NCBI GenBank assembly: GCA_040235375.1
Contig: JBECKQ010000142.1
Span: 1 to 28,292 of the forward strand
Origin: JBECKQ01 sp040235375
GTDB taxonomy: Bacteria; Planctomycetota; Phycisphaerae; UBA1845
DNA length: 28,292 nt
Direction: 5' to 3'
The position numbers and the translations under genes were made by a program. Shown piece after piece: positions 1 through 7,623 of the stretch. The notes beneath the pieces are model-generated. The model had not been told where the DNA came from and did no database searches. It saw only the letters and a program-made list of their open reading frames with translations. The number at the start of each line of letters is the position of its first letter. Within the stretch, counting starts at the first letter, position 1.

Positions 1-621
1 GGGGTGATCGGACCGGGCGCGGCGAGCACGCGAAGCCGACGGCTTCAAGCGCTCTGCGCCGACAATATGGCGGGCCTGTACCGCGGCCTCAGCAGCTACT
101 CGATGGAGAACGACGGCAACCTGCCGACGATGCCAACAGGGGCAAACTGGCTCGTTCAGCCCAACCGGTATCACCTGCAGCCGGCCATCACCATCAAAAT
201 CATCCAGCCCCGCGACATGGTGTGCCCGACAAGCCGCGTCGCCGCCCCGGACGACCAGACCGCGGTGAGTAACCCGGGCGCGTTTCTCGGCAACGCCCGG
301 CTGCGGTTCTATTCGATACAGAACCTCAACGGCCCCGCGCCGCGTATGACCATACAGTTCACCATTCCGCCAGCCGTCGTGGCTGACGGCAACCCGATGT
401 TCGAGGGCGGACACTACCGGCCGCTTTCACGATCGGAAATGAACTCCGCCGCGCACGAGGGCCGGGGGCAGAACGTTCTCTTTCTCGACGGCTCCGTGAA
501 GTTCATGAAGACGCCGATCCACGGCCCGCAGCACGATAACATCTGGGAGGCCGAGGGTCTGAACTATTACACCGGCACGGAAACACAGCGGAGCGCCACA
601 GACGCGTTCCTGATTCCATAG
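1..621 (+). CDS. Prepilin-like H-X9/10-DG domain protein (DUF1559-like), 5' partial
   Basis: The reading frame is open from the window edge, so the true start and the expected N-terminal prepilin cleavage/methylation helix lie upstream; the GTG at base 4 is only the first possible internal start. Visible near the start is the pattern Cys-x-x-Asn-Met, then a helix and S-M-E-N-D-G-N-L-P, which matches the segment after the pilin helix in planctomycete DUF1559/type II pseudopilin-like proteins. Near the C-terminus is His-(10 residues)-Asp-Gly (HEGRGQNVLFLDG), the prepilin-processing-associated motif, followed by V-K-F. These proteins are thought to be inner-membrane-anchored and surface or periplasm exposed; their exact role is poorly known. 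An intrinsic terminator follows the stop codon. Family call is firm; function is not. Confidence 0.85.
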   Translation, partial: GVIGPGAASTRSRRLQALCADNMAGLYRGLSSYSMENDGNLPTMPTGANWLVQPNRYHLQPAITIKIIQPRDMVCPTSRVAAPDDQTAVSNPGAFLGNARLRFYSIQNLNGPAPRMTIQFTIPPAVVADGNPMFEGGHYRPLSRSEMNSAAHEGRGQNVLFLDGSVKFMKTPIHGPQHDNIWEAEGLNYYTGTETQRSATDAFLIP

Positions 622-658
622 AACTTTATCCTCCTGCTTTTGCGTCCTCCTCCTCAAG

Positions 659-686
659 AGCCCGGCGAAAGCCGGGCTTTTGTTTT
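659..686 (+). terminator. Rho-independent terminator
   Basis: A perfect 8-bp stem, AGCCCGGC (659-666) with GCCGGGCT (671-678), closes a GAAA tetraloop and is followed at once by TTTGTTTT. It sits 37 bases after the pseudopilin-like stop codon and just before nfi, so it separates the two transcription units. Confidence 0.9.
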
Positions 687-709
687 GCGCCGGGTTATAC
701 TGGCCGGCG

Positions 710-1393
710 ATGAAAATCCCACGGGCTCCGCATCGGTGGTCAGTCACTCCGAAGCAGGCAATCGCCATCCAGAAGCAACTCGCACCGGCCATCCGCGAGC
801 AACCGCTTCGCGGTCCCGTCCGGCTCATCGCCGGGGCCGACCTCGCGTTCACGCCGGACGGCTCCGGCTGCATCGCCGCCGTCGTCATATGGGACGTGGT
901 CGAGCAGAACGTGGTGGAGCAGCAGGTCACCGTGCACAAGGTGGCGTTCCCGTACGTGCCCGGCCTGCTGTCGTTTCGCGAAGCGCCGGCCGTCATCGCC
1001 ACCCTGCGACGCCTTCGCCACACGCCAGACGCGTTGATCTACGATGGTCACGGCCGGTCTCATCCGCGGCGCATCGGCATCGCCAGTCACGTCGGTCTGC
1101 TGGCCGGTATACCGACAGTGGGTTGCGCCAAGAGCCGGCTGGTCGGCACGCACGGCGAGCCCGGCAAACGGCGTGGCTCGCGTACCGCGCTTTGTGACGG
1201 CGACGAAATCCTCGGCACTGTTTTGCGGACGCGCACGGGAGTGAAGCCTGTCTTCGTCAGCGTCGGCCACAACGTCGATCTGGCCTCCGCTGAGAAACTT
1301 GTGCTGGATTGCGCAGTGGGATTCCGCCTGCCGGAGCCCACACGACTGGCCGACCGCCTGGTGGCCGCCGTCAAACGAGACATGGTGGCGTAG
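710..1393 (+). CDS. nfi: Endonuclease V (deoxyinosine 3' endonuclease)
   Basis: The protein has 227 residues, the normal length for bacterial endonuclease V, which nicks DNA one nucleotide 3' of deoxyinosine in repair of deaminated adenine. The whole catalytic set is visible: Asp44 (GADLAF), Tyr82 and Glu91 in YVPGLLSFRE, Asp112 and His118 in YDGHGRSHPRRIG, and Lys141 in CAKSRLVG. The wedge tyrosine and PYVPGLL strip are diagnostic. The ATG at 710 is chosen because the open frame before it runs through the upstream terminator; there is no strong Shine-Dalgarno, only GGCCGGCG. It appears to be monocistronic, with a terminator before it and 400 non-coding bases after it. Identification is confident. 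Confidence 0.95.
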   Translation: MKIPRAPHRWSVTPKQAIAIQKQLAPAIREQPLRGPVRLIAGADLAFTPDGSGCIAAVVIWDVVEQNVVEQQVTVHKVAFPYVPGLLSFREAPAVIATLRRLRHTPDALIYDGHGRSHPRRIGIASHVGLLAGIPTVGCAKSRLVGTHGEPGKRRGSRTALCDGDEILGTVLRTRTGVKPVFVSVGHNVDLASAEKLVLDCAVGFRLPEPTRLADRLVAAVKRDMVA

Positions 1394-1495
1394 GCAACGC
1401 TTCCGCCGCGCTCTCGCGAATGCCGCGGATATGCCAGGCTGTTAGCGCAAACTTAATACGCGGGCCATCATTTCCTAACACGCACCGCGTAGAGT

Positions 1496-1698
1496 CCCCA
1501 CAGAAAGTCTGGTCGTTCGCAGACAGGGGTGGTGGGGGCGAGGGGAACTCCACTCACCCATGGGCAGGCCGGTGTTCCTGGCTGGAACACAGCTCTTTCT
1601 CGCTCGCGGCGACGACCACGCCACCGCGCCAGTGGTCGCAGTTCCAGCCTTGGGCCCCGGCCTCCGTTATTGACGGGACCGGCGGCCGGCAGCCCCAC
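1496..1698 (+). ncRNA. Candidate structured RNA in a 400-base non-coding gap
   Basis: The stretch 1394-1793 has no convincing gene on either strand. Within it several perfect stems are visible: GTCTG/CAGAC (1507-1511/1520-1524), GTGTTCC/GGAACAC with a 5-base loop (1572-1578/1584-1590), CGACCAC/GTGGTCG (1613-1619/1632-1638) and CCGGCC/GGCCGG with an inner CCGT/ACGG (1657-1662/1684-1689). Long-range GGAACT (1544-1549) with AGTTCC (1640-1645) would enclose two of them, and GTGGGGGC (1532-1539) with GCCCCAC (1692-1698) would close the domain. No match to tmRNA, RNase P, SRP RNA or common riboswitch signatures was recognised. It could be a long 5' leader of the next gene, a separate small RNA, or chance pairing in GC-rich DNA. 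Strand is assumed from the downstream gene. Confidence 0.3.
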
Positions 1699-1748
1699 GT
1701 CGCTCCGCTTGGCAAAGCGTCACACCGCGTTATAAAGGCCCCAGTAGC

Positions 1749-1780
1749 GGACCGAAACGCCGCTGTCGGTCCAAAAGGAG
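1749..1780 (+). promoter_or_regulatory. Leader hairpin abutting the ribosome binding site of the TPR gene
   Basis: GGACCGA (1749-1755) pairs perfectly with TCGGTCC (1766-1772) around a 10-base loop. One base later comes AAAAGGAG (1773-1780), a strong Shine-Dalgarno whose distance to ATG 1794 is 13 bases, rather long. The hairpin keeps the Shine-Dalgarno single-stranded or could mark an RNA processing or protein-binding site; the role is inferred. Confidence 0.4.
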
Positions 1781-1793
1781 TCGCAATCCGCAC

Positions 1794-2894
1794 ATGCTCT
1801 CGATCCACCGCACGTGCCTCGCCCTGGCCCTGGCCGGCGGCGTGCTTGCCCTGGCACAGGCGCCGGACGCTCCCCTCACCGGCAATGCCATCATCGATGC
1901 GCGGCAGCTCATCGACGCCGGCAAGTACGAAGCGGCAATCGAGCAGCTCCAGCCGCCGGCCGTCGACGCCGACTCGGCAGACGTTCAACGGCTCCTCGCC
2001 AAGGCCCAAGCCGCGCTGGGGCAGACGAGCGACGCCAAGCGGCACTACAAAAAGGCGATCGAACTCGACGATCGCGCCGAAACGCGGGTCGAGCTGGGCC
2101 GGCTGTACGCCAGCGAGCAGCACTACGCCCTGGCCGTCGAGCAGTTCGAACAGGCGGCGGCCTCGGGCTTCGACGATCCCTCACTGCATGCGGACATGGG
2201 CCGCGCCTACCTGCACCTCGACGACCTCTTCGGCCACGTTCGCACGATCGACGCCGAAGGGGCCGAGCCGGGCCAGATTGTGAACGGTTGGTACCTGATC
2301 GAGGCCGTACCGGACCAGCCGGACAGATTCCTGGCCGCCCCGCGCGAGTCGGCCGTCTACCAACTCGATCTCGCCACGCAGCAGAACGACGACCCGCGGC
2401 TTTTACTCGAATACGCCGCGCTCTGGCTGGGCTCGCAACGCTATCAGCAGGCGGTGGAGATCTACAAGCGGGTGGAGTCCTTCCTCCCCCGTTCGGACCT
2501 GTCGCCTGAAGAAGTCGCCCGCTTCCGCAGCGATTTTGCCGAGGCTCTGTACGGCGCCGACGACCTTGACGGGTACCTGGCGCAGATGCAGGCCATCGCC
2601 GACGGCGATCCCGCGCGCAGCGGCATCATTCTGGCCGACGCGTACGTCAAGATCGCGGATCGCCACAATCAGCGCGGCGACCTGCTCGGCTATCTCGACT
2701 ACCTGAAGCGAGCCACGGCCGAACGGCCCGATCGCCCCGATCTGCAATTCCGCCTGGGCATCGCTTACTGGGAGGCCGGCAACGCCGCCCAAGCCGCTCG
2801 CCATTGGCGCATGACGCTGCAGATGCAGCCCGGTCATCCCTACCGCGAGTGGATGCTCGAGCAGATTGCTCTTGTGAGTGCTCAGCAGGATTGA
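1794..2894 (+). CDS. Exported tetratricopeptide-repeat protein
   Basis: The 366-residue protein starts with a Sec-type signal peptide (Arg6, hydrophobic core to about residue 20, cleavage likely after the LALAQA segment). The mature part carries TPR-like helix pairs: residues about 27-60 (ARQLIDAG-KYEAAIEQL), 66-92 (AKAQAALGQTSDAKRHYKKAIEL), 96-130 (ELGRLYASEQHYALAVEQFEQA), about 203-230 (EYAALWLGSQRYQQAVEIYKRV) and 312-345 (FRLGIAYWEAGNAAQAARHWRMTLQMQP). It should act as a periplasmic or surface scaffold for protein-protein contacts; no catalytic domain is seen. AAAAGGAG precedes the ATG, and a hairpin-rich leader lies upstream. The next gene starts 74 bases downstream on the same strand and may be cotranscribed. 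Partner proteins cannot be named from the sequence. Confidence 0.85.
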   Translation: MLSIHRTCLALALAGGVLALAQAPDAPLTGNAIIDARQLIDAGKYEAAIEQLQPPAVDADSADVQRLLAKAQAALGQTSDAKRHYKKAIELDDRAETRVELGRLYASEQHYALAVEQFEQAAASGFDDPSLHADMGRAYLHLDDLFGHVRTIDAEGAEPGQIVNGWYLIEAVPDQPDRFLAAPRESAVYQLDLATQQNDDPRLLLEYAALWLGSQRYQQAVEIYKRVESFLPRSDLSPEEVARFRSDFAEALYGADDLDGYLAQMQAIADGDPARSGIILADAYVKIADRHNQRGDLLGYLDYLKRATAERPDRPDLQFRLGIAYWEAGNAAQAARHWRMTLQMQPGHPYREWMLEQIALVSAQQD

Positions 2895-2968
2895 CCGCCC
2901 AATCGTTGGCCGGCCCCTGCTTGAAGACGGATACGCCATCGCGACACAACTTTCACAGGAACCCTATC

Positions 2969-4021
2969 ATGCCCATGGAGATGACGCGGCGCGGATTCCT
3001 TCAGGCGACCGCTGCAACGGCCGCGACAGCACTGATGACCCAACCCACGATTGCACAACAAGCGGAGTCTGATCATCGGCCCGTGGTCATCGCCAGCGCG
3101 AACGGCCTGTCGGCGACGGAGAAGGCCGCGGGCATGATTCGCAGCGGAGCGGACACGCTCGACGCGGTCGTCGCCGGCGTGAATATCGTCGAGGCCGATC
3201 CGAAAGATCACTCCGTCGGTTTCGGTGGCCTGCCGAACGAAGACGGCGTCGTGGAGCTGGACGCGGCCGTCATGCACGGACCGACGCATCGCGCCGGCGC
3301 GGTCGCCGCGTTGCGGAACATCGTGCATCCGTCCAGCGTCGCGCAGGTGATCATGGCCCGGACGGACCATATCATGCTCGTGGGCGAGGGGGCGCTGCGT
3401 TTCGCGCGGGCGCACGGCTTCAAGGAGCAGGACCTGCTGACGGACGAAGCGCGGCAAATGTGGCTGCACTGGAAGGAGAACCTTTCCGCGGAAGATGATT
3501 GGGTCCCCGCGGAAGGGGAGGCGGCGCAAGATGTCCCCAGCCACGGCACGATTCACTGCGCGGCCGTGAACACGGCCGGCGAAGTCAGCGCCGTCACCAC
3601 GACCAGTGGCCTGGCGTACAAGATTCCCGGCCGCGTCGGGGACTCGCCGATCATCGGCGCCGGCCTCTACGTGGACAACGAAGTGGGCGCGGCCGGAGCG
3701 ACCGGTCGCGGTGAGGCGGTCATCCTCAACAGCGGCTCCTTCGCCATCGTCGAGCAGATGCGCAACGGCCGGTCGCCGGAAGACGCCTGCCTTGTCGTGC
3801 TGACCCGCATTGTCGATCATACGAAGAACCCGCGGCTGCTACGCGACGATGGCCGGCCCAACTTCCAGGTCATCGTATATGCCGTGGCGAAGGACGGCCG
3901 CGTCGGGTCGGCCGCCATCTGGGCGAGCGACAGGCGCCGCGCACGGTTCGCGGTCTACAGCAACGGGCGCAACCGGATCGAGGATTGCGCGTACCTGTTC
4001 GAATCGGGCCCACGGTCGTAA
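2969..4021 (+). CDS. Tat-exported glycosylasparaginase-family N-terminal nucleophile hydrolase
   Basis: The 350-residue product resembles N4-(beta-N-acetylglucosaminyl)-L-asparaginase, which cleaves the GlcNAc-Asn bond of glycoasparagine and matures by self-cleavage. The start at ATG 2969 has AGGA eight bases before it and gives a twin-arginine signal, TRRGFLQA (residues 6-13), then an Ala-rich core and cleavage near A-Q-Q. The autocleavage site is HGTIHCAA (192-199), making Thr194 the predicted nucleophile. The substrate-binding strip RVGDSPIIGAGLYVDN (222-237) and G-A-T-G-R-G-E (243-249) are intact. Export suggests use on host- or algal-derived glycopeptides outside the cytoplasm, which is inference. 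It lies between a TPR gene and a peroxidase gene in one direction with short gaps. Confidence 0.9.
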   Translation: MPMEMTRRGFLQATAATAATALMTQPTIAQQAESDHRPVVIASANGLSATEKAAGMIRSGADTLDAVVAGVNIVEADPKDHSVGFGGLPNEDGVVELDAAVMHGPTHRAGAVAALRNIVHPSSVAQVIMARTDHIMLVGEGALRFARAHGFKEQDLLTDEARQMWLHWKENLSAEDDWVPAEGEAAQDVPSHGTIHCAAVNTAGEVSAVTTTSGLAYKIPGRVGDSPIIGAGLYVDNEVGAAGATGRGEAVILNSGSFAIVEQMRNGRSPEDACLVVLTRIVDHTKNPRLLRDDGRPNFQVIVYAVAKDGRVGSAAIWASDRRRARFAVYSNGRNRIEDCAYLFESGPRS

Positions 4022-4075
4022 CGGCCGTTGAACGATGTCAATGATGTCGTCGGGGCAGCAGAAGGGAGCAATGTC

Positions 4076-4717
4076 ATGTTCTCACGAGTCGGCCTTTGCC
4101 TGTTCGTCAGTATGTTCCTGACCGTCACGGCTCATGCGCGGGATGACTCGACCAAGCCGCAATCTAAAGCCGCCGCCGCGCCGAAGACCGTCCACGACTT
4201 CGAGGTGACGACGATCGACGGCGAGAAAGTGAAGCTCGACAAGTACAAGGACAAGGTGCTGCTGATCGTCAACGTCGCGTCGAAGTGCGGCCTGACCGAC
4301 ACGAACTACAAGGGGCTCGAACCGCTCTATCGCAAGTACAAGGAGCGCGGCCTACGCATCCTCGCGTTTCCGGCCAACGACTTTCTTCAGCAGGAGCCGG
4401 GGACAAACGCCGACATCAAGCGCTTCTGCCGGACGAAATACGACGTGACCTTCGATCTGTTCGCCAAGGTGTGCGTCAAGGGCGATGACATCTGCCCGCT
4501 GTATGCGTTCCTGACGAAGTACCCGGACCCGAAGGTGGCCGGCCCGGTCGCCTGGAACTTCCAGAAATACCTAATCGACGCCGACGGCAAGCCGATCGAG
4601 ATGTTCTCACCGCGCACAGCGCCGGATGATGAAAAGCTGATCAAGGCGATCGAGGACGCGTTGAAGGCGGTACCACAGGAGCCCGCCGCGGAGGATGCCA
4701 CGACGAACGGGCAATAG
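4076..4717 (+). CDS. Exported glutathione peroxidase family (thioredoxin-dependent type) peroxidase
   Basis: The 213-residue protein has a signal peptide (residues 1-22, ending T-A-H-A) and a glutathione peroxidase fold. The catalytic tetrad is complete: Cys71 in VASKCGLT, Gln106 in QQEPG, and Trp160-Asn161 in VAWNF. The active residue is encoded by TGC, so it is a cysteine and not a selenocysteine enzyme. Cys118 in IKRFCRTKYDVTFDLF occupies the resolving-cysteine position of plant and bacterial thioredoxin-dependent members, which points to a thioredoxin-like rather than glutathione reductant. It reduces hydrogen or lipid peroxides, probably in the periplasm. ATG 4076 is chosen because GAAGGGAG (4061-4068) lies seven bases upstream and gives the signal peptide. 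A hairpin with a T run follows the stop. Confidence 0.93.
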   Translation: MFSRVGLCLFVSMFLTVTAHARDDSTKPQSKAAAAPKTVHDFEVTTIDGEKVKLDKYKDKVLLIVNVASKCGLTDTNYKGLEPLYRKYKERGLRILAFPANDFLQQEPGTNADIKRFCRTKYDVTFDLFAKVCVKGDDICPLYAFLTKYPDPKVAGPVAWNFQKYLIDADGKPIEMFSPRTAPDDEKLIKAIEDALKAVPQEPAAEDATTNGQ

Positions 4718-4737
4718 TCGCGAGCGCGCGCGTGGCG

Positions 4738-4767
4738 AAGGCCGTCCCTGCAACGGAGGGGGCTTTT
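4738..4767 (+). terminator. Probable intrinsic terminator between convergent genes
   Basis: AAGGCC (4738-4743) pairs with GGCTTT (4761-4766, one G-U), and inside it CCCT (4746-4749) pairs with AGGG (4757-4760) after a two-base bulge. The descending arm runs into TTTT. It lies 20 bases after the peroxidase stop and overlaps the last bases of the convergent gene on the minus strand. Confidence 0.45.
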
Positions 4768-7432
4768 AGTCGCCGACCTCGGCGCGGCGTTGCCGCATGC
4801 GTTCCGCGTGCGCCTTCTCCCGTCGCTCGAGCGCCTTTTCGTACCGCGACCATTCCTTCTCGATCTTCTCGCGGAACGATTGCGCCTCGCCCGCCGGCAG
4901 AATGAACACGTTCGGGTCGTAATCGCGCAGCCCGACAAACAGCCTTTCGACCGGCAGCAGGCGACGCTCGTAGTACGCCATCCAGCCCGTGTACTGAATG
5001 CCGAGCGTGCTGTCGCGGTTCGGCACGACACCCTGAAGAAAACCGCTGAGCGACTTGCAGGTGCACACGAAACAGCTCAGCAGGTTGTCCACCGTTCCCA
5101 GGCCCACTTCCGCGAGCGATTCCCGGACCACCGGCTCCGCGGCAAGCTGCCTGGCGATGCTCTGCACGTCAATGTGCATGGGCTTGGTCGAACCGACCAT
5201 CACCACGTCATACTGCGTGATCCATATCGTCCCGCCGGGGAACGCCTCGGCGAAGGCGGCCAGAAGCGACTTGACGTTCTCGTCGTCCATGCCCGACATG
5301 CCCATCCACTGGCAGAACACGCCGCCGTCAATGAGCGCGTCGCGGCACGCCTGGTAGTACTGCACGGTGTAGAGCATGGCCGAGCCGGCCAGGAAAGGCG
5401 CAATGGGGTCGGACGTGATGACGCCGTACTTCTTTTTCGTCGTCGATATCAGGTGCCGGCCGTCTTCGATGATGACGTTCGTCTTCGGATTATCGAGCAC
5501 GTGGGCGTTGTAGTCGCCGAAGAGCCGCGCCGCTTTCGCGACCTTCGGCTCGAGTTCGACGATGTCCAGGTGCTTGACGGCGTCGTGCACGGATACCGCG
5601 CCGGCCGTCACGCCCGCACCCAGCCCGACCACGAGCACGTTCGACGGATCGCTGCTGAGCATGACCGGCAGATGGCCGAGCAGCCGCTGCACGGTCATGT
5701 CCTCCGGCACCGTCGAGGCGCATACCTTGCTGTTGATGGCCACCTGCAACGTGCCGTTCAGGTCGCGGAACACGACCACGGGCTCCATCGCCCCCTCTTC
5801 GAAGGCGAGCACCTCGGCGAACTCGCGACCGACCCCTCGATACGCGTAGTAACGCCCGAACATGTAAAGCTGCACCGGCACCGCCGTCGTGAACGCGACG
5901 CAGATCGCCGCTGACGCCAGCAGGAAAGACCACCAGTAGCGCACGTACGTCGCCAGAATCATCCCCACGCCGACCACCGCCGCCCCGACGATCGACCAGA
6001 CGAAGACGGGTACGTCATCGATGCGACGCAACGAATCACGGAGTTGCTCGTTCCCCAGCGAGGCGAGCGGCGTGGCCAGCGCCACGACCACTACCGCCAG
6101 GGCAAACACGAACTTGATCCACCCCGGCCACCGCGCCGGCAGCAGCAGAACCACCGCCGCCGCCACCGGCAGCAGAATCACGTGCGCCGTGCCGACCGAA
6201 CTGCCGAACTGCGGGATCAATACAAAGCTGGTCGCCAGGGAGCCGATCACGGCCCCAACCGTGTTGTACGCGTAGAGCTTGCCGACCGGCCGGGCGGCGT
6301 CGCCCAAACCCTTGCCCAGGCCCGCCAGGGCGAACGGGAATGACATCCCCCACAAGAATGCGCCGGGAAAGACGATCGCCGTCGCCCGCACGAGGTTCGT
6401 CAGCGTCAGCAGCCACGGGTCGCCGGCGTGCGCGGTGTCGAAATCGATAAACCACAGCGGCGCGACGTGCATCAGCCACGGCGTGCCCGCGATCGCCGCC
6501 GTAATGGAAAGCTGAAGCGCGGCGAACGCCCGCCTCGGCCGGCGAAGTCGGGGCGCCCAGGCGCTTCCCACGACGCCGCCGGTCCCCAAGCCGAGCAGAA
6601 ACACTCCCAGCACCAGCGCGAACGCATAAACCGTGGCCCCGAAAGCCATCGACAGCAGCCGCGACCACAGCACTTCGAACGAAAGAGCTGCGGCGCCGTT
6701 CAGGCTGTACGCCAGGTAGACGGGCAGTCCGCCCGTCACGTCGCGAGAAATCGCCAGCTCTGCGGTATGCGGCGGGTGATAGTCGAGCCGCATCGTTCCG
6801 GCCACCAGCGCGACGAACGCATTGATCCCCACACCCACCATGTTCGCGCCGACCACGCCCAGCCAGGGTAGCAGCGCCAGCGCGCCACCCAGCGTACCGA
6901 CAACCGCGCCGATGATGTTGATCGCATACAGCCGGCCGATGGACCCGACCTGTCGCTCGTCCGATCGGACCCAACGCGCCAGCGCCGGCAGCGTGGCCCC
7001 CATCAGTATGGTGGGCGGCAGAAGCAGTCCTGTCGCGATGAGACAGCGCCAGACCAATGTCGCCTGCGGCGAAGCCGCGTGGGACAGGTAGGCCGCGCGA
7101 ATCCAGCCGATCGCGTACGGCATCGCCAGGGCCATCGCGCCGATGCCGAGCTCGAGCACCGCGTAGGTGCGCAGGGGGTGCCACTTGGCCGGCACGACGC
7201 GCGCGTACGAGAAGCTGCCGACGAACAGACCCGCCATGAAGCACGCCAGCAAAATGCCGAGGCTTTGGGCGTCCGTGCCGATCGTCAGTCGCAGAAGCTG
7301 AAACCAGACGACTTCATAGATGAGGCCGGCCATGCCCGACAGGGTGAACAGAATCAGCAGCCTCGTCATACCTCCGGAGCCGCCCGCCGTGTGTTCACGC
7401 GCCGGTGCTTCGCCAACGATGGATGTGGTCAT
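4766..7432 (-). CDS. Polytopic membrane protein fused to a spermidine-synthase-like domain
   Basis: The 888-residue product has about 15 hydrophobic segments over its first 540 residues, in two similar halves (each with G-x-x-x-L-P and Y-A-x-N-x-x-G-A-V/I-x-G motifs). These precede a Rossmann-type methyltransferase/spermidine-synthase-like domain. In that domain the nucleotide-binding loop is GLGAG (603-607), the acidic strand end is VELEP (625-629), D-G is at 657-658 and S-D-P at 674-676. True spermidine synthases have G-G-G-D-G and D-x-x-D-P; here the first acidic residue of the latter is absent, so polyamine synthesis is doubtful. A Cys cluster (SCFVCTCKS) lies near residues 785-795 and the last 40 residues are a charged helix. 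ATG 7432 has GGGAG 11 bases upstream. It is divergent from the AbgT-family gene. The substrate is unknown. Confidence 0.85.
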   Translation of the reverse strand: MTTSIVGEAPAREHTAGGSGGMTRLLILFTLSGMAGLIYEVVWFQLLRLTIGTDAQSLGILLACFMAGLFVGSFSYARVVPAKWHPLRTYAVLELGIGAMALAMPYAIGWIRAAYLSHAASPQATLVWRCLIATGLLLPPTILMGATLPALARWVRSDERQVGSIGRLYAINIIGAVVGTLGGALALLPWLGVVGANMVGVGINAFVALVAGTMRLDYHPPHTAELAISRDVTGGLPVYLAYSLNGAAALSFEVLWSRLLSMAFGATVYAFALVLGVFLLGLGTGGVVGSAWAPRLRRPRRAFAALQLSITAAIAGTPWLMHVAPLWFIDFDTAHAGDPWLLTLTNLVRATAIVFPGAFLWGMSFPFALAGLGKGLGDAARPVGKLYAYNTVGAVIGSLATSFVLIPQFGSSVGTAHVILLPVAAAVVLLLPARWPGWIKFVFALAVVVVALATPLASLGNEQLRDSLRRIDDVPVFVWSIVGAAVVGVGMILATYVRYWWSFLLASAAICVAFTTAVPVQLYMFGRYYAYRGVGREFAEVLAFEEGAMEPVVVFRDLNGTLQVAINSKVCASTVPEDMTVQRLLGHLPVMLSSDPSNVLVVGLGAGVTAGAVSVHDAVKHLDIVELEPKVAKAARLFGDYNAHVLDNPKTNVIIEDGRHLISTTKKKYGVITSDPIAPFLAGSAMLYTVQYYQACRDALIDGGVFCQWMGMSGMDDENVKSLLAAFAEAFPGGTIWITQYDVVMVGSTKPMHIDVQSIARQLAAEPVVRESLAEVGLGTVDNLLSCFVCTCKSLSGFLQGVVPNRDSTLGIQYTGWMAYYERRLLPVERLFVGLRDYDPNVFILPAGEAQSFREKIEKEWSRYEKALERREKAHAERMRQRRAEVGD

Positions 7433-7623
7433 TCGGTAAAGAGCTCCCGTGATCCGAAATTCGGGCAAGGCCACGGCCGGCCTGCCTTGCCGGAGTCTCG
7501 TAGTCTAGCCGGCAGCCGCCGGCGCTCAATTGCAGCCCGTTGTTGCGGTGCCACGCCGGTCATCAATAATGTGCTCCGCGAGCAGAGCCGGTCGCGATCC
7601 CGCGGCCGCAGGAAGGACGCACC

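Noticed and set aside
1498..1510. ACAGAAA, a string found in RNase P RNA, inside the non-coding gap
   Set aside because: None of the other conserved RNase P blocks, such as GAGGAAAGTCC, occurs on either strand of the gap, so the short match is chance.
1309..2283. Long open frame on + spanning the gap and the TPR gene start
   Set aside because: Its translation is Ser/Arg/Pro/Thr low-complexity and overlaps two recognised genes in other frames; no Shine-Dalgarno or domain.
4283..4291. Possible selenocysteine in the glutathione peroxidase
   Set aside because: The catalytic codon is TGC (Cys71), not TGA, and a resolving Cys118 fits the cysteine-based type.
7464..7491. Hairpin GGCAAGG/CCTTGCC in the gap between the divergent membrane-protein and AbgT-family genes
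   Set aside because: A perfect 7-bp stem, but with a 14-base GC-rich loop and no T run or operator-like placement; not strong enough to list as a feature.
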